From Eubacteriaceae bacterium ES3 (GTDB lineage: Bacteria; Bacillota; Clostridia; Eubacteriales; Eubacteriaceae): DNA of 64,000 bases. Numbering within the stretch: the stretch's first letter is position 1; every line of letters begins with the position of its first letter. This document shows, piece after piece, positions 9,032 to 17,604 of the stretch. A model generated the notes under the pieces. The model worked only from the letters and a program-made list of their open reading frames with translations. It made no database searches and was not told the DNA's origin. The stretch covers positions 2,722,680-2,786,679 of the forward strand of contig CP130741.1 of the NCBI GenBank assembly GCA_030586155.1. The letters run 5' to 3'. Both the position numbers and the translations under genes were made by a program.

Positions 9032-9285
9032 CCGCCACCCCGCAGAAAATCTTTTCTAAATTGAAATAAAAATGCTTCAAATCGGTCGGCTTCCACACTC
9101 AACTCAACTTCAACACAATTCATCTTAATGCTGCCAGTTGTTTCAAAATATTCGGGGAAAACTGTTGCTTCCCAAAATTCACCATAATAATTTTCTTTGT
9201 TTTTTTCCCTAGCCCGATTATTAAAATATTCAATAAAAGCTCGCCTGGGAATCCCACGCATCTTAAGTCGCTTAACTTTTCTCAC
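9028..9285 (-). CDS. small conserved-looking protein, unknown function
   Basis: This 85-residue protein is not one I recognise. It has a basic N-terminus (MRKVKRLKMRGIPRRAF), a Tyr/Phe-rich centre, and a later stretch of alternating hydrophobic residues suggesting beta strands. It overlaps the acyltransferase start by 4 bp (ATGA), which indicates translational coupling and a shared role. It is the first gene of the four-gene unit ending with ogt. Confidence 0.6.
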   Translation of the reverse strand: MRKVKRLKMRGIPRRAFIEYFNNRAREKNKENYYGEFWEATVFPEYFETTGSIKMNCVEVELSVEADRFEAFLFQFRKDFLRGGG

Positions 9286-9485
9286 TGATTTCCTTCACCT
9301 CTAAAATTATTCTATCACATTCTGCCTGCAGTTGCTATCCCCATCCCGCTTAATCCTGATTTTATGTTTTTTACAAAATCAAAAGCCTAAATTCACCTGA
9401 TTCAAGCCTTAAATATGATACTTTTTCGTCATATTTATTACTTTTCTTAAATTATTATTATTTTAAATTAAGCATTATATTACTC

Positions 9486-9514
9486 TTGTAACTCCTTTAC
9501 AATAGTGTTAAAAT
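9486..9514 (+). promoter_or_regulatory. predicted promoter of the folate operon
   Basis: A -35 box TTGTAA (9486-9491) and a -10 box TAAAAT (9509-9514) are separated by 17 bases. Transcription would begin near 9521, just ahead of the riboswitch. Confidence 0.65.
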
Positions 9515-9533
9515 ACGTCTAATTAAATAGTTA

Positions 9534-9622
9534 CAGAGTAGGCAAGATGCGTGAAGTGTTAAGGGATGGGAAGTTGCCCTTAAACGAAATGAACTCATTG
9601 CGATATCTTGTTGCTTCCGCTG
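9534..9622 (+). promoter_or_regulatory. tetrahydrofolate (THF, folT/folE-type) riboswitch
   Basis: The leader of folE carries the conserved parts of the THF-I aptamer in order: GAGTAG at its 5' end, GCAAGAT (P2) pairing with ATCTTGT, GCGTGAAGTG, the P3 hairpin TTAAGGG/CCCTTAA with GGATGGGA in its loop, ACGAA, a small P4 (ATGA/TCAT), and TTGCTTCCGCTG at the 3' end. Position before a folate operon fits. The 3' end overlaps a GCTTCCGC/GCGGAAGC pairing (9613-9620 with 9649-9656) that would exclude the downstream terminator, so ligand binding is expected to favour termination. Confidence 0.88.
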
Positions 9623-9652
9623 GTTCCCTTCCAATTAAATAAAGGGTTGCGG

Positions 9653-9695
9653 AAGCATTGCTTAATTTTTGTAATATTTAAGTAATGCTTTTTTT
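9653..9695 (+). terminator. riboswitch-controlled intrinsic terminator
   Basis: The arms AAGCATTGCTTAA (9653-9665) and TTAAGTAATGCTT (9678-9690) form a stem with one mismatch, followed by seven T. The left arm shares bases 9653-9656 with the alternative antiterminator pairing to 9613-9620, the layout of a transcriptional off-switch. Confidence 0.82.
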
Positions 9696-9752
9696 ATTTG
9701 GTTTTAACAAAAACCATTCCGGACAAATACTTTGTCTGGCGATAGGAGAAAA

Positions 9753-10313
9753 ATGATTGACCAGGAAAAAATTAAAGACGCAGTGGTAATGATACTGGAA
9801 GCCATTGGAGAAGATCCACATCGCGAGGGACTAATCGAAACCCCTGAACGAGTGGCTCGTATGTATGCAGAAGTGTTTTCAGGAATTGACCAAACAGCAA
9901 AAGAACATTTAGAAAAATCTTTTACTGTAAAATGCAATGACCTTGTCATTGAACGAGATATTCCCTTCTATTCCATGTGCGAACACCATATTCTGCCATT
10001 TTTTGGTAAGGCCCATATCGCCTATGTCCCCAACGGACGAGTCGCCGGTCTTTCCAAGCTGGTGCGAACCGTTGATGTCTATGCCAGGAAACCGCAACTG
10101 CAGGAGCAGATGACCTGTGAAATTGGTGAAGCCATTATGGAATATTTAAATGCCCAGGGGGTTATGGTCATTGTCGAAGCAGAACATCTCTGCATGAATA
10201 TGAGAGGGGTTAAAAAACCCGGAACCAAAACCGTTACCGCCATGCAAGCCGGTGTTTTTGAAAATAATAAGGATCTAAAAGATGAGGTTTACCGCCTCTT
10301 AAGTCTCAGATAA
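9753..10313 (+). CDS. folE: GTP cyclohydrolase I
   Basis: FolE makes 7,8-dihydroneopterin triphosphate from GTP, the first step of folate synthesis. Zinc ligands are visible as Cys76 and His79 in [14 protein letters not shown] and Cys147 in [10 protein letters not shown]. The 186-residue length is normal. The ATG at 9753 follows the SD GATAGGAGAAAA; an in-frame TTG at 9732 is upstream of that SD and is not used. The gene lies downstream of the THF riboswitch and heads an operon with an HD protein, folP and folBK. Confidence 0.97.
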   Translation: MIDQEKIKDAVVMILEAIGEDPHREGLIETPERVARMYAEVFSGIDQTAKEHLEKSFTVKCNDLVIERDIPFYSMCEHHILPFFGKAHIAYVPNGRVAGLSKLVRTVDVYARKPQLQEQMTCEIGEAIMEYLNAQGVMVIVEAEHLCMNMRGVKKPGTKTVTAMQAGVFENNKDLKDEVYRLLSLR

Positions 10314-10314
10314 A

Positions 10315-10797
10315 ATGGATCATCTTATCAACAGCAACCGGCTTTATCAAAACAGCGATTACCAATCGTATTTAGAAAAAATATCCTATTGTGAAAGCAA
10401 CAGGGAATTTTGCCGCCACAATCTGGCTCATTTTCTAGACGTTGCAAGAATTGCAACGATTAAATGTTATGAATCAAAGTTGGGGCTTTCAAGGGACCTG
10501 ATTTATACCACCGCCCTGCTTCATGATATTGGCCGCTTTGAACAATATCTTAATAAAACACCTCATGAAGCCGCCTCCCATGAGCTAGCCCTGGCACTTT
10601 TGGAAATCCTTGATTTTAATGAAACGGAAAAGCAGCAGATTCTTTCTGCCATTAAAAACCATCGAAACCCTCAGACCAGTGGTTTTGACCGGATTTTTTA
10701 TGAAAGCGACAAATTATCGCGTAACTGCTTAATCTGTCCGGTGGAAAAAAAATGTGACTGGCCTGCCGATAAAAAGAATTTGACACTTTTATACTAA
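10315..10797 (+). CDS. HD-domain phosphohydrolase in the folate operon
   Basis: The 160-residue protein carries a compact HD domain: a first His in HNLAHFLDVAR, the HD doublet in ALLHDIGRFEQY near residues 64-72, a HEAASHELA helix, and a later IKNHRN motif. The C-terminus has a CPVEKKCDW cysteine pair that could bind metal. Its ATG follows the folE stop by one base, so translation is coupled. HD enzymes remove phosphate from nucleotides or pterins; MptB, which acts after an archaeal GTP cyclohydrolase, is an HD enzyme. A role in dephosphorylating dihydroneopterin triphosphate is therefore an inference from context only. Confidence 0.75.
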   Translation: MDHLINSNRLYQNSDYQSYLEKISYCESNREFCRHNLAHFLDVARIATIKCYESKLGLSRDLIYTTALLHDIGRFEQYLNKTPHEAASHELALALLEILDFNETEKQQILSAIKNHRNPQTSGFDRIFYESDKLSRNCLICPVEKKCDWPADKKNLTLLY

Positions 10798-10806
10798 AAT
10801 ATTCAA

Positions 10807-10842
10807 AAAGGCTGGTGAAGAAACGTCTGGTCACCAGCCTTT
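10807..10842 (+). terminator. strong hairpin between the HD gene and folP
   Basis: The arms AAAGGCTGGTGA (10807-10818) and TCACCAGCCTTT (10831-10842) pair perfectly over 12 bp. The downstream T tract is weak (TTTCCTTATT), so this may be a partial terminator or an mRNA-stabilising element rather than a full stop. Confidence 0.6.
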
Positions 10843-10904
10843 CCTTATTATAATGATATTCCCCAAGCTTACGTTTGTTTTGCAGCAAACAGAAAGGAAG
10901 AACT

Positions 10905-11711
10905 ATGAAGATTGGAAAAAAAGATTTTGATCCAAACACTGAAGTCCTGATCATGGGCATTTTAAATGTTACTCCCGACTCTTTTTCTGATGGCGGTAAA
11001 TATAATTCTCTGGATCAAAGCCTTAAACATGTCGAAAGAATGATCAACGACGGTGTCGACATCATTGATTTAGGTGGTGAATCCACTCGTCCCGGACACA
11101 CACCCATAGATGCCGAAGAAGAGACTCGCCGAGTTGTTCCAGTAATTGAAGCCATTAAAGCACGCTTCGATATTCCTATCTCAATTGATACCTATAAAGG
11201 AGAAACCGGCGAAAAAGCTCTACAAGCTGGTGCTGATCTTATTAATGATGTCTGGGGTTTTAAACGCGATGCCAAATTGGCCGAGGTTACTGCCCGCTAT
11301 CAGGTCCCCTGTGTCCTGATGCATAACCGAACTGACAGAGAGTATATAAACTTTTCGGAAGAGTTTTTCAGCGATCTTAATGAATCAATTGATATCGCCC
11401 ATAAGGGCGGCGTAACTGATGAGCAGATTATTCTGGATCCGGGCATTGGCTTCGCCAAAAGCAATGAACAGAACCTCTATGTCATGAATCACCTGGAAGA
11501 AATGAAAAAGCTGGGCTTTCCTGTCCTTCTTGGTACCTCCCGCAAGCGAATGATTGGCAATGCTCTGGATCTACCCGTTGATCAACGAGTCGAAGGAACT
11601 ATGGCAACTACAGTCATCGGAATCTTAAAGGGTGCCTCGATTATTCGTGTCCACGATGTCCTGGAAAATAAACGAGCAGCAATTATGACCAAAGCAATAA
11701 TGGGAGGTTGA
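10905..11711 (+). CDS. folP: dihydropteroate synthase
   Basis: FolP condenses 6-hydroxymethyl-dihydropterin diphosphate with p-aminobenzoate. Both signature regions are visible: MGILNVTPDSFSDGG near residues 17-31 and DIIDLGGESTRPG near 51-63. The later ISIDTYK, GADLINDVWG and LLGTSRKRMI segments complete the TIM barrel. I chose the ATG at 10905 with SD AAAGGAAGAACT; a more distant in-frame ATG at 10875 lies before the SD. The 268-residue length is normal. It is followed one base later by folBK. Confidence 0.97.
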   Translation: MKIGKKDFDPNTEVLIMGILNVTPDSFSDGGKYNSLDQSLKHVERMINDGVDIIDLGGESTRPGHTPIDAEEETRRVVPVIEAIKARFDIPISIDTYKGETGEKALQAGADLINDVWGFKRDAKLAEVTARYQVPCVLMHNRTDREYINFSEEFFSDLNESIDIAHKGGVTDEQIILDPGIGFAKSNEQNLYVMNHLEEMKKLGFPVLLGTSRKRMIGNALDLPVDQRVEGTMATTVIGILKGASIIRVHDVLENKRAAIMTKAIMGG

Positions 11712-11712
11712 A

Positions 11713-12531
11713 ATGGATCATTTAACAATTAAAGATCTGGAAGTCTTTGCCTACCACGGGGTTTTTCCCGAAGAAAAAAAGCTGGGTCAAAAATTTCTGA
11801 TAACTGTTGTCCTCACACTTGAGATGCGCGAAGCCGCTATTACCGGCGATCTGACTAAGTCTGTTCATTATGGTCAATTATCCCATGAACTTGAAGAAGA
11901 GTTTAAAAAAGAATCTTATGATTTAATTGAAACCGCCGGTGAAAAGCTGGCTACTTATGTGCTGGACCACTACGACATGGTAGCAGCTGTATCGATCACG
12001 ATTAAAAAACCCTGGGCTCCAATTCTACGGTCTCTGGATACCGTTTCAATAGAATTAAACCGCAGCTGGCATCAGGTTTATCTGGGGTTAGGCAGCAATA
12101 TGGGTAACCGACAGGAAAATATAGAAAATGCCATTACCGCCATCAAAGGTCTGCCGGGAGTCAAACTTCTTAAAACCTCCTCGATCATCGAAACACCCCC
12201 ATGGGGCTATGAAGACCAGGACCCGTTTCTAAATAATGTTATTTTCTTCAAAACATATCTCCCTCCCCGAGAATTGATGGATCATCTTCTGAAAATCGAA
12301 CTTGACTTGAAGCGTGACCGAAAGATACACTGGGGACCACGGACCATTGATCTGGACATCCTCTTTTACGGTGACCTGATTTCAAATGATCCTCATGTTA
12401 TCCTGCCTCACCCAAGAATTGCACAACGTGATTTTGTTCTCCAGTCATTAACTGAAATAGCACCTTATTTTATTCACCCGGTTAAAAAGCAAAATATGCT
12501 CGAACTTCTTGAGGCCCTTCAAAAAGCTTAA
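11713..12531 (+). CDS. folBK: bifunctional dihydroneopterin aldolase / HPPK (FolB-FolK fusion)
   Basis: Residues 1-117 form a dihydroneopterin aldolase (LEVFAYHGVFPEEKKLGQKF, then DLIETAGEKLA). Residues 119-272 form 6-hydroxymethyl-dihydropterin pyrophosphokinase, with YLGLGSNMGNR, the ETPPWGYEDQDPFLN motif, and the hallmark GPRTIDLDILFYGD near residues 205-218 that holds the magnesium-binding aspartates. The two enzymes act in successive steps, so fusion may channel the intermediate. The fused order is known in other bacteria. It ends the operon at a perfect hairpin terminator. Confidence 0.96.
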   Translation: MDHLTIKDLEVFAYHGVFPEEKKLGQKFLITVVLTLEMREAAITGDLTKSVHYGQLSHELEEEFKKESYDLIETAGEKLATYVLDHYDMVAAVSITIKKPWAPILRSLDTVSIELNRSWHQVYLGLGSNMGNRQENIENAITAIKGLPGVKLLKTSSIIETPPWGYEDQDPFLNNVIFFKTYLPPRELMDHLLKIELDLKRDRKIHWGPRTIDLDILFYGDLISNDPHVILPHPRIAQRDFVLQSLTEIAPYFIHPVKKQNMLELLEALQKA

Positions 12532-12535
12532 AAAA

Positions 12536-12557
12536 AGATCTGCCAACGGCAGATCTT
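12536..12557. terminator. bidirectional intrinsic terminator
   Basis: The stem AAGATCTGCC/GGCAGATCTT is flanked by A and T runs. It separates the convergent folate operon and the proS unit and can end both. Confidence 0.92.
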
Positions 12558-12563
12558 TTTTTA

Positions 12564-13142
12564 TCACGCAAAACACAAGGAATAGGCGGTACGGCTGGGA
12601 GATGGCAATCCCATGTCTGAAACACTGACGCCAATCTTCTCGTCGACATTTTCAAATAACTGGAATATTTTTTTACCTGAATCCAAATTAAATCCGTCTT
12701 CCCCTGGATATAAAAAGTCAAAAACATCGATATTGACCCGATTTTTTAAGTCATTTATCATCGCTTCTCTGGCAAATTCACAGGAAAAATTACAAATCTC
12801 CATGACAATATACTGATCCAGAACATTATCCATCGTTAAACAATACTCTTCGATTTCCCGTCCGGAAGTAACAATATTAGGAATCACCATCGAATACTCT
12901 TTAATTTTTTCCACTGCGCCCTTTGAATTAAAAACTACATTGTCGATGGAAAAATTTGATTCATCAATAATTTTCGCCTGAGCAACACCATACATCACCT
13001 TAGGACTGGGAATATGTTTAGCTACCGAAAGAATTCTCTCTATCGGAGCGGCTCGTTTTGAACCCTGTTCCATCCGAATCAGTTCGTAAAATTTTTTTTC
13101 ATCCAGCTCAAAGCCCAGATCCAGCATTTCAATGATTTCCAT
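12564..13142 (-). CDS. stand-alone MetH activation-domain-like protein
   Basis: The 192-residue protein resembles the C-terminal reactivation domain of cobalamin-dependent methionine synthase as found free-standing in clostridia: TSGREIEEYCLTMDNVLDQYIVME, a helix FAREAMINDL, then the region DSGKKIFQLFENVDEKIGVSVSDMGLPSPSRTAYSL near the C-terminus. Such domains bind SAM and support reductive reactivation of corrinoid enzymes. No metH lies in the window. It follows proS by 13 bp in the same direction. The exact partner is unknown; a corrinoid protein is the best inference. Confidence 0.7.
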   Translation of the reverse strand: MEIIEMLDLGFELDEKKFYELIRMEQGSKRAAPIERILSVAKHIPSPKVMYGVAQAKIIDESNFSIDNVVFNSKGAVEKIKEYSMVIPNIVTSGREIEEYCLTMDNVLDQYIVMEICNFSCEFAREAMINDLKNRVNIDVFDFLYPGEDGFNLDSGKKIFQLFENVDEKIGVSVSDMGLPSPSRTAYSLCFA

Positions 13143-13155
13143 TGCGGATTACACC

Positions 13156-14607
13156 TTAATATGCGCGGGCAAAATATGCCATTTTTTCTGCTGGCTTCCC
13201 GCAGCAAACGCATTTCCCCTCAAATAGATTTTCCTGTTCTTCATCAAATGGGATACACCTAATGGATGCGCCCGTTTCTTCTCGAACCTTATCCTCACAA
13301 GCCCGGTCGCCACACCACATCGCTTTGACAAAACCAGGGTTCTCTTTGAGTACTGTTTTAAACTGGTCCATATTTTCTGCTGTAGACGTCTTTTCTTCAC
13401 GCATTTTTAACGCCTTTTCGAACAGATTGTTTTGAATCTCTGCCAGCAGGTCTTTTACCGTTTTCTCGAGACCATCCAGACTTACTGAAACCTTTTCGCC
13501 AGTGTCCCGTCGTGCTAAAACACACTGATTGTTTTCGATATCTCTAGGGCCGATTTCCAGTCGGATCGGTACACCTTTCATTTCCCACTGATTAAATTTC
13601 CAACCAGGTGAATAACCATCCTGGTCATCTACTTTAACCCGGAAATCTTTTCCCAGTTCTTTGCTGATTTCCCAGGCTTTATCAAGAACGCCTTCTTTAT
13701 GCTGAGCAACCGGAATGATAACAACCTGCACTGGAGCGATTTCAGGCGGTAGAACAAGACCATTGTCATCTCCATGGACCATAATAATACCACCAATTAA
13801 GCGGGTGGATACCCCCCAGGAAGCATGAAAAGGATAAGCCTGCTCATTATTGCGATCCAGAAATGTAATATCAAAAGCTTTTGTAAAATGTTGCCCAAGA
13901 TTGTGGGATGTCCCCGACTGCAGGGCCTGACCATCATGCATCAGCGCTTCCATCGTGTAAGTGGCATCAGCCCCAGCAAATTTTTCTTTTTCACTCTTCA
14001 GTCCAACCAACACTGGCATGGCCAAAATATTTTCAGCGACTTCTTTGTAGACTCCCAGCATTTTCATCGTTTCTTCTTGAGCTTCTTCAGCGGTTTCATG
14101 GATTGTATGACCTTCCTGCCACAGGAATTCCGAAGTTCTCAGGAAGGGACGGGTTGTCTTTTCCCAACGTACAACTGAACACCATTGGTTGTAAAGAAAA
14201 GGTAGTTGGCGGTAAGAATTCAACCATTTAGAATACATACTGCAAATAATCGTTTCAGAAGTCGGTCGAACGGCTAATCGCTCTGCCAGTTCCTTTTCTC
14301 CGCCATGGGTTACCCATGCCACTTCAGGAGCAAATCCTTCAACGTGTTCTGCTTCTTTTGTTAAAAGATTTTCCGGAATCAGGAGTGGAAAATACATATT
14401 TTCATGTCCCGTTTCCTTAAAACGTTTGTCAAAATGCTTCTGCATCAGCTCCCAGATGCCATAACCATAGGGACGAATGACCATGAAGCCTTTAACCGGA
14501 GAATAATCACAGAGTTCAGTTTTTGAGATGACATCCGTATACCACTGTGGAAAATCAACGTCCATTGGTGTGATTTCTTTGACTTGATTTTTATCTTTCT
14601 TTCCCAT
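13156..14607 (-). CDS. proS: prolyl-tRNA synthetase, archaeal/eukaryotic type
   Basis: ProRS charges tRNA-Pro. The protein is about 483 residues and of the short type without the bacterial editing insertion: class II motif 2 is seen around [32 protein letters not shown] and motif 3 near [28 protein letters not shown]-terminal zinc-like cysteine domain ([19 protein letters not shown]) and the terminal Tyr are typical of this type. I prefer the ATG at 14607, which has a purine-rich upstream stretch (GGGAAAGAAGAAAA); the ATG at 14643 lies immediately after the rplL terminator without an SD. Some Bacillota use this type. Confidence 0.93.
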   Translation of the reverse strand: MGKKDKNQVKEITPMDVDFPQWYTDVISKTELCDYSPVKGFMVIRPYGYGIWELMQKHFDKRFKETGHENMYFPLLIPENLLTKEAEHVEGFAPEVAWVTHGGEKELAERLAVRPTSETIICSMYSKWLNSYRQLPFLYNQWCSVVRWEKTTRPFLRTSEFLWQEGHTIHETAEEAQEETMKMLGVYKEVAENILAMPVLVGLKSEKEKFAGADATYTMEALMHDGQALQSGTSHNLGQHFTKAFDITFLDRNNEQAYPFHASWGVSTRLIGGIIMVHGDDNGLVLPPEIAPVQVVIIPVAQHKEGVLDKAWEISKELGKDFRVKVDDQDGYSPGWKFNQWEMKGVPIRLEIGPRDIENNQCVLARRDTGEKVSVSLDGLEKTVKDLLAEIQNNLFEKALKMREEKTSTAENMDQFKTVLKENPGFVKAMWCGDRACEDKVREETGASIRCIPFDEEQENLFEGKCVCCGKPAEKMAYFARAY

Positions 14608-14658
14608 TTTTCTTCTTTCCCAGACCTCGTCTGTTGTGCTCATCGCTTAAACAAAAAA

Positions 14659-14682
14659 ATCACCTGCGCAAGCAAGTGATTT
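14659..14682 (-). terminator. terminator of the ribosomal-protein operon
   Basis: On the minus strand AATCACTTGC pairs with GCAGGTGATT (one mismatch) and is followed by seven T. It lies 17 bases after rplL and 52 bases before the proS start, so proS may depend partly on read-through. Confidence 0.85.
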
Positions 14683-14699
14683 TAAAGTATGATGCTTAA

Positions 14700-15083
14700 T
14701 TATTTAACTTCGATGCTTCCGCCAACTTCTTCAATTTTTGCTTTGATTTCATCAGCTTCTTCTTTAGTTGCGCCTTCTTTTAATGGTTTTGGTGCGCCAT
14801 CAACTAATTCTTTGGCTTCTTTCAGTCCTAAACCAGTTAATTCACGAACAACTTTGATAACTTTGATTTTCTGATCGCCAGCAGAAGCCAGGATTACATC
14901 AAAATCAGTTTTTTCTTCTTCTGCAGCAGCAGCGCCACCAGCAGCAGGAGCAGCAGCAACAGCTACAGGAGCAGCAGCGCTAACGCCGAATTCTTCTTCC
15001 AGAGCTTTAACCAGATCAGCCAGTTCTAATACTGTTAAACCTTTTACATCTTCAATTAATTGAGTTACTTTTTCACTTGCCAT
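14700..15083 (-). CDS. rplL: 50S ribosomal protein L7/L12
   Basis: L7/L12 forms the ribosomal stalk that recruits translation factors. The 127-residue protein has the N-terminal dimerisation part ([29 protein letters not shown]), an Ala-rich hinge, and the C-terminal domain [43 protein letters not shown]. It lies 27 bp downstream of rplJ and closes the operon. Confidence 0.98.
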   Translation of the reverse strand: MASEKVTQLIEDVKGLTVLELADLVKALEEEFGVSAAAPVAVAAAPAAGGAAAAEEEKTDFDVILASAGDQKIKVIKVVRELTGLGLKEAKELVDGAPKPLKEGATKEEADEIKAKIEEVGGSIEVK

Positions 15084-15110
15084 TTTATTTGTCCTCCAAA
15101 TATTCTTTTA

Positions 15111-15632
15111 TTATGCTTGTTTCTGTTCAGCAATTGCATTAAGCGCTACAACCAAACCACGGATATTGCCATTTAATACATTGACAAATCCTGTAATTGG
15201 TGCGTTTAAACCACCCAATACTTTTGCAACCAATACTTCTCGTGGCGGTAATTCCGCCAGATCCTCGACGCCTTTGACATCAAGAACTTTACCATCAACC
15301 ATACCAGCTTTAATTTCAAGTGCCTTATGAGTTTTAGCAAATTCACTTAATAATTTTGCCGGAGCAACCGGATCAGTTTCGCAGAATGCGACAGCTGTTG
15401 GTCCAACCATTACATCCAACAGACCTTCCAGACCCGTTTCTTTTGCGGCAAATCGCATCATTGAATTTTTATATACTTTATAATCAATGCCAGCTTCTCT
15501 TGCTTTTTTACGTAGTTCAGTTACTTCTTCAACGTTCAGTCCACGGTAGTCTACCAGAACTGCAGTCTGAGAGTTCCTGAATTTGTCAGCAATTTCCTGA
15601 ACAATGACCTGTTTTTCTTCAACTTTTGCCAT
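15111..15632 (-). CDS. rplJ: 50S ribosomal protein L10
   Basis: L10 anchors the L7/L12 stalk on the ribosome and autoregulates its operon. The 173-residue protein begins with KQVIVQEIADKFRNSQTAVLVDYRGLNVEEVTELRKKAREAGI, which is canonical, and ends in the helix that carries L7/L12 dimers. An excellent SD (TAGAGGAGGTGAC) precedes the ATG. The upstream 100 bases hold the L10 leader. Confidence 0.98.
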   Translation of the reverse strand: MAKVEEKQVIVQEIADKFRNSQTAVLVDYRGLNVEEVTELRKKAREAGIDYKVYKNSMMRFAAKETGLEGLLDVMVGPTAVAFCETDPVAPAKLLSEFAKTHKALEIKAGMVDGKVLDVKGVEDLAELPPREVLVAKVLGGLNAPITGFVNVLNGNIRGLVVALNAIAEQKQA

Positions 15633-15661
15633 GTGCGATTGTCACCTCCTCTAGATTTGTA

Positions 15662-15757
15662 TAATAAAAGCCCTCTCCAAATGTGAAGAGGGCATAATTT
15701 CAGCATATCTCTTCAGCCTCGGTAGGATTTATGGACACCTACTGTCTTTGGATGAAT
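15662..15757 (-). promoter_or_regulatory. ribosomal protein L10 leader with attenuator
   Basis: The mRNA leader before rplJ holds the conserved L10-binding segment AGGTGTCCATAAATCCTACC followed by GAGGC, then a GCCCTCT/AGAGGGC hairpin (15670-15693) with a T-rich tail. This is the known arrangement in Bacillota where L10(L12)4 binding controls rplJ-rplL expression. Confidence 0.88.
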
Positions 15758-15816
15758 AAACTTTTACAACATTTATATTTTATCACTTTAATTGTGTCTA
15801 GTCAAGTCAAATTAGC

Positions 15817-16506
15817 TTATATTTTTCCACTATTGACTTTAACACCAGGACTCATGGTACTAGCCAGTGTGATACTTCTGAAGTACTGTCCTTTTGAAGC
15901 AGCAGGTTTAGCTTTCTTAACTGTTTCCAGTAACACGTTCATATTCTCAATTAAAGCTTCATCCGAGAAAGACGCCTTACCAATTACAACGTGCATGATG
16001 TTGGTTTTATCCAAACGGTATTCAACCTTACCAGCTTTTGTATCAGTAACAGCTTTGGCAACATCCATCGTTACTGTACCTGATTTTGGGTTTGGCATTA
16101 AACCTTTTGGCCCTAAAACACGACCCAAGCGGCCAACTTTTCCCATCATATCAGGAGTAGCGATCATTACATCGAAATCAAACCAGTTTTCTTTCTGGAT
16201 TTTATCAATTATATCATCTTCACCAAAGAAATCTGCTCCAGCTTCTTCAGCTTCCTTAAGTTTATCCCCTTTAGCAATAACCAGAACCTTTACAGATTTA
16301 CCGGTACCATGGGGTAAAACGATAGCTCCACGTACCTGCTGATCAGCATGACGTGAGTCAACACCAAGTTTTACATGTAATTCGATTGTTTCATCGAATT
16401 TTGCTGTCGCCATTTTTTTTACCTGTGCTACAGCTTCTGCAATATCAAAGACTTCCTGTTTGTCAAATGACTTCATCAGTTCTTGATATTTTTTTCCTCT
16501 TTTCAT
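15817..16506 (-). CDS. rplA: 50S ribosomal protein L1
   Basis: L1 forms the mobile L1 stalk near the ribosomal E site. With the ATG at 16506 ([10 protein letters not shown]) the protein has 229 residues, normal for L1, and a perfect SD (ACAAGGAGGCAAAG). An in-frame ATG 13 codons upstream lacks an SD. The segments [35 protein letters not shown] and [21 protein letters not shown] are diagnostic. Confidence 0.98.
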   Translation of the reverse strand: MKRGKKYQELMKSFDKQEVFDIAEAVAQVKKMATAKFDETIELHVKLGVDSRHADQQVRGAIVLPHGTGKSVKVLVIAKGDKLKEAEEAGADFFGEDDIIDKIQKENWFDFDVMIATPDMMGKVGRLGRVLGPKGLMPNPKSGTVTMDVAKAVTDTKAGKVEYRLDKTNIMHVVIGKASFSDEALIENMNVLLETVKKAKPAASKGQYFRSITLASTMSPGVKVNSGKI

Positions 16507-16560
16507 CTTTGCCTCCTTGTGGTAATAACGGATTTTTCCTCCCACTTAAGGTTTTTTAAA

Positions 16561-16986
16561 TTATTCTTCGACAGTGATCCCCATACTGCGGGCTGTTCCT
16601 GCAATCATTCGCATTGCAGATTCTACCGATGCAGCATTAAGATCGGGCATTTTTGTTGTTGCAATTTCTCGGACCTGATCTTGTGTAACTTTCGCTACTT
16701 TTGTTTTATTTGGAACTCCTGAACCTGATTCAATTCCAGCAGCTTTTTTTAGTAAAACCGCAGCTGGCGGAGTTTTTGTAATAAAAGAAAACGATCGATC
16801 CTGATAGACCGTAATAACAACAGGAATAATCATTCCTGCATCATTTGCAGTTTTTGCATTGAATTCTTTACAGAATCCCATAATGTTAACACCATGCTGA
16901 CCTAAAGCGGGTCCAACTGGTGGAGCTGGTGTCGCTTTTCCGGCAGGAATTTGAAGTTTAATTAGTCCAATTACCTTTTTTGCCAT
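16561..16986 (-). CDS. rplK: 50S ribosomal protein L11
   Basis: L11 binds the GTPase-associated region of 23S rRNA. The 141-residue protein shows the classic [35 protein letters not shown] start and the C-terminal [27 protein letters not shown] strong SD (GAAGGAGGTGTTAAC) precedes the ATG. Gene order nusG-rplK-rplA is standard. Confidence 0.98.
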   Translation of the reverse strand: MAKKVIGLIKLQIPAGKATPAPPVGPALGQHGVNIMGFCKEFNAKTANDAGMIIPVVITVYQDRSFSFITKTPPAAVLLKKAAGIESGSGVPNKTKVAKVTQDQVREIATTKMPDLNAASVESAMRMIAGTARSMGITVEE

Positions 16987-17054
16987 GTTAACACCTCCTT
17001 CATCTTATTATTGTTTGGTTTGCTCTTTCGAGACGCATGAAGAATAGTTTTTCC

Positions 17055-17591
17055 TTAAGTGTTTAATTTTTCTATTTGTTCAAAGCCAAATTCGGCGCTG
17101 GTTTCACGTCCGAACATGGATACATTGACCTTAACAAGTGATTTTTCCTCGTGAATTTCTTCAATAATACCGGTGAACCCTTCAAAAGGCCCTTCGGTTA
17201 CCTTAACTTCCTCGCCAACTTCAATCTGAATTTCGACTCGTTTTTGACGAATTCCCATACTTTTTAACTCATGCTGGGATAAAGGAACCGGTTTTGAGGC
17301 AGGACCAACAAACCCCGTCACACCTCTGGTATTACGTACCACGTACCAGGAATCATCCGTCATGAACATTTTGATCATGACATAACCCGGGAATAGCTTC
17401 TTTTCCTTAATAACACTTTTCCCGTCTTTTTTTTCGACCACTTCCTGAACAGGAACCTGAACTTCAAGAATTTGATCTTCCATATTTCGATTTTCGACAG
17501 TCGCTTCAATACTTGCCTTCACCTTATTCTCATAACCGGAATAAGTATGGGCAACATACCATTGCGCCTGATCCTGTTGATTGTATTCCAT
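17055..17591 (-). CDS. nusG: transcription termination/antitermination factor NusG
   Basis: NusG binds RNA polymerase and modulates pausing and termination. The 178-residue protein has the NGN domain (AQWYVAHTYSGYENKVKASIEA, then LFPGYVMIKMFMTDDSWYVVRNTRGVTGFVG) and a C-terminal KOW domain (GEEVKVTEGPFEGFTGIIEEI). It lies 13 bp downstream of secE in the usual order. Confidence 0.98.
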   Translation of the reverse strand: MEYNQQDQAQWYVAHTYSGYENKVKASIEATVENRNMEDQILEVQVPVQEVVEKKDGKSVIKEKKLFPGYVMIKMFMTDDSWYVVRNTRGVTGFVGPASKPVPLSQHELKSMGIRQKRVEIQIEVGEEVKVTEGPFEGFTGIIEEIHEEKSLVKVNVSMFGRETSAEFGFEQIEKLNT

Positions 17592-17604
17592 GACTCTCCC
17601 TTAC

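Noticed and set aside
10807-10842. Second riboswitch ahead of folP
   Set aside because: The 107-base gap contains only a simple 12-bp hairpin and an SD, with no aptamer-like conserved sequence.
14608-14699. T-box leader for proS
   Set aside because: The gap between rplL and proS is under 100 bases and mostly filled by the rplL terminator; no specifier loop or T-box sequence is visible.
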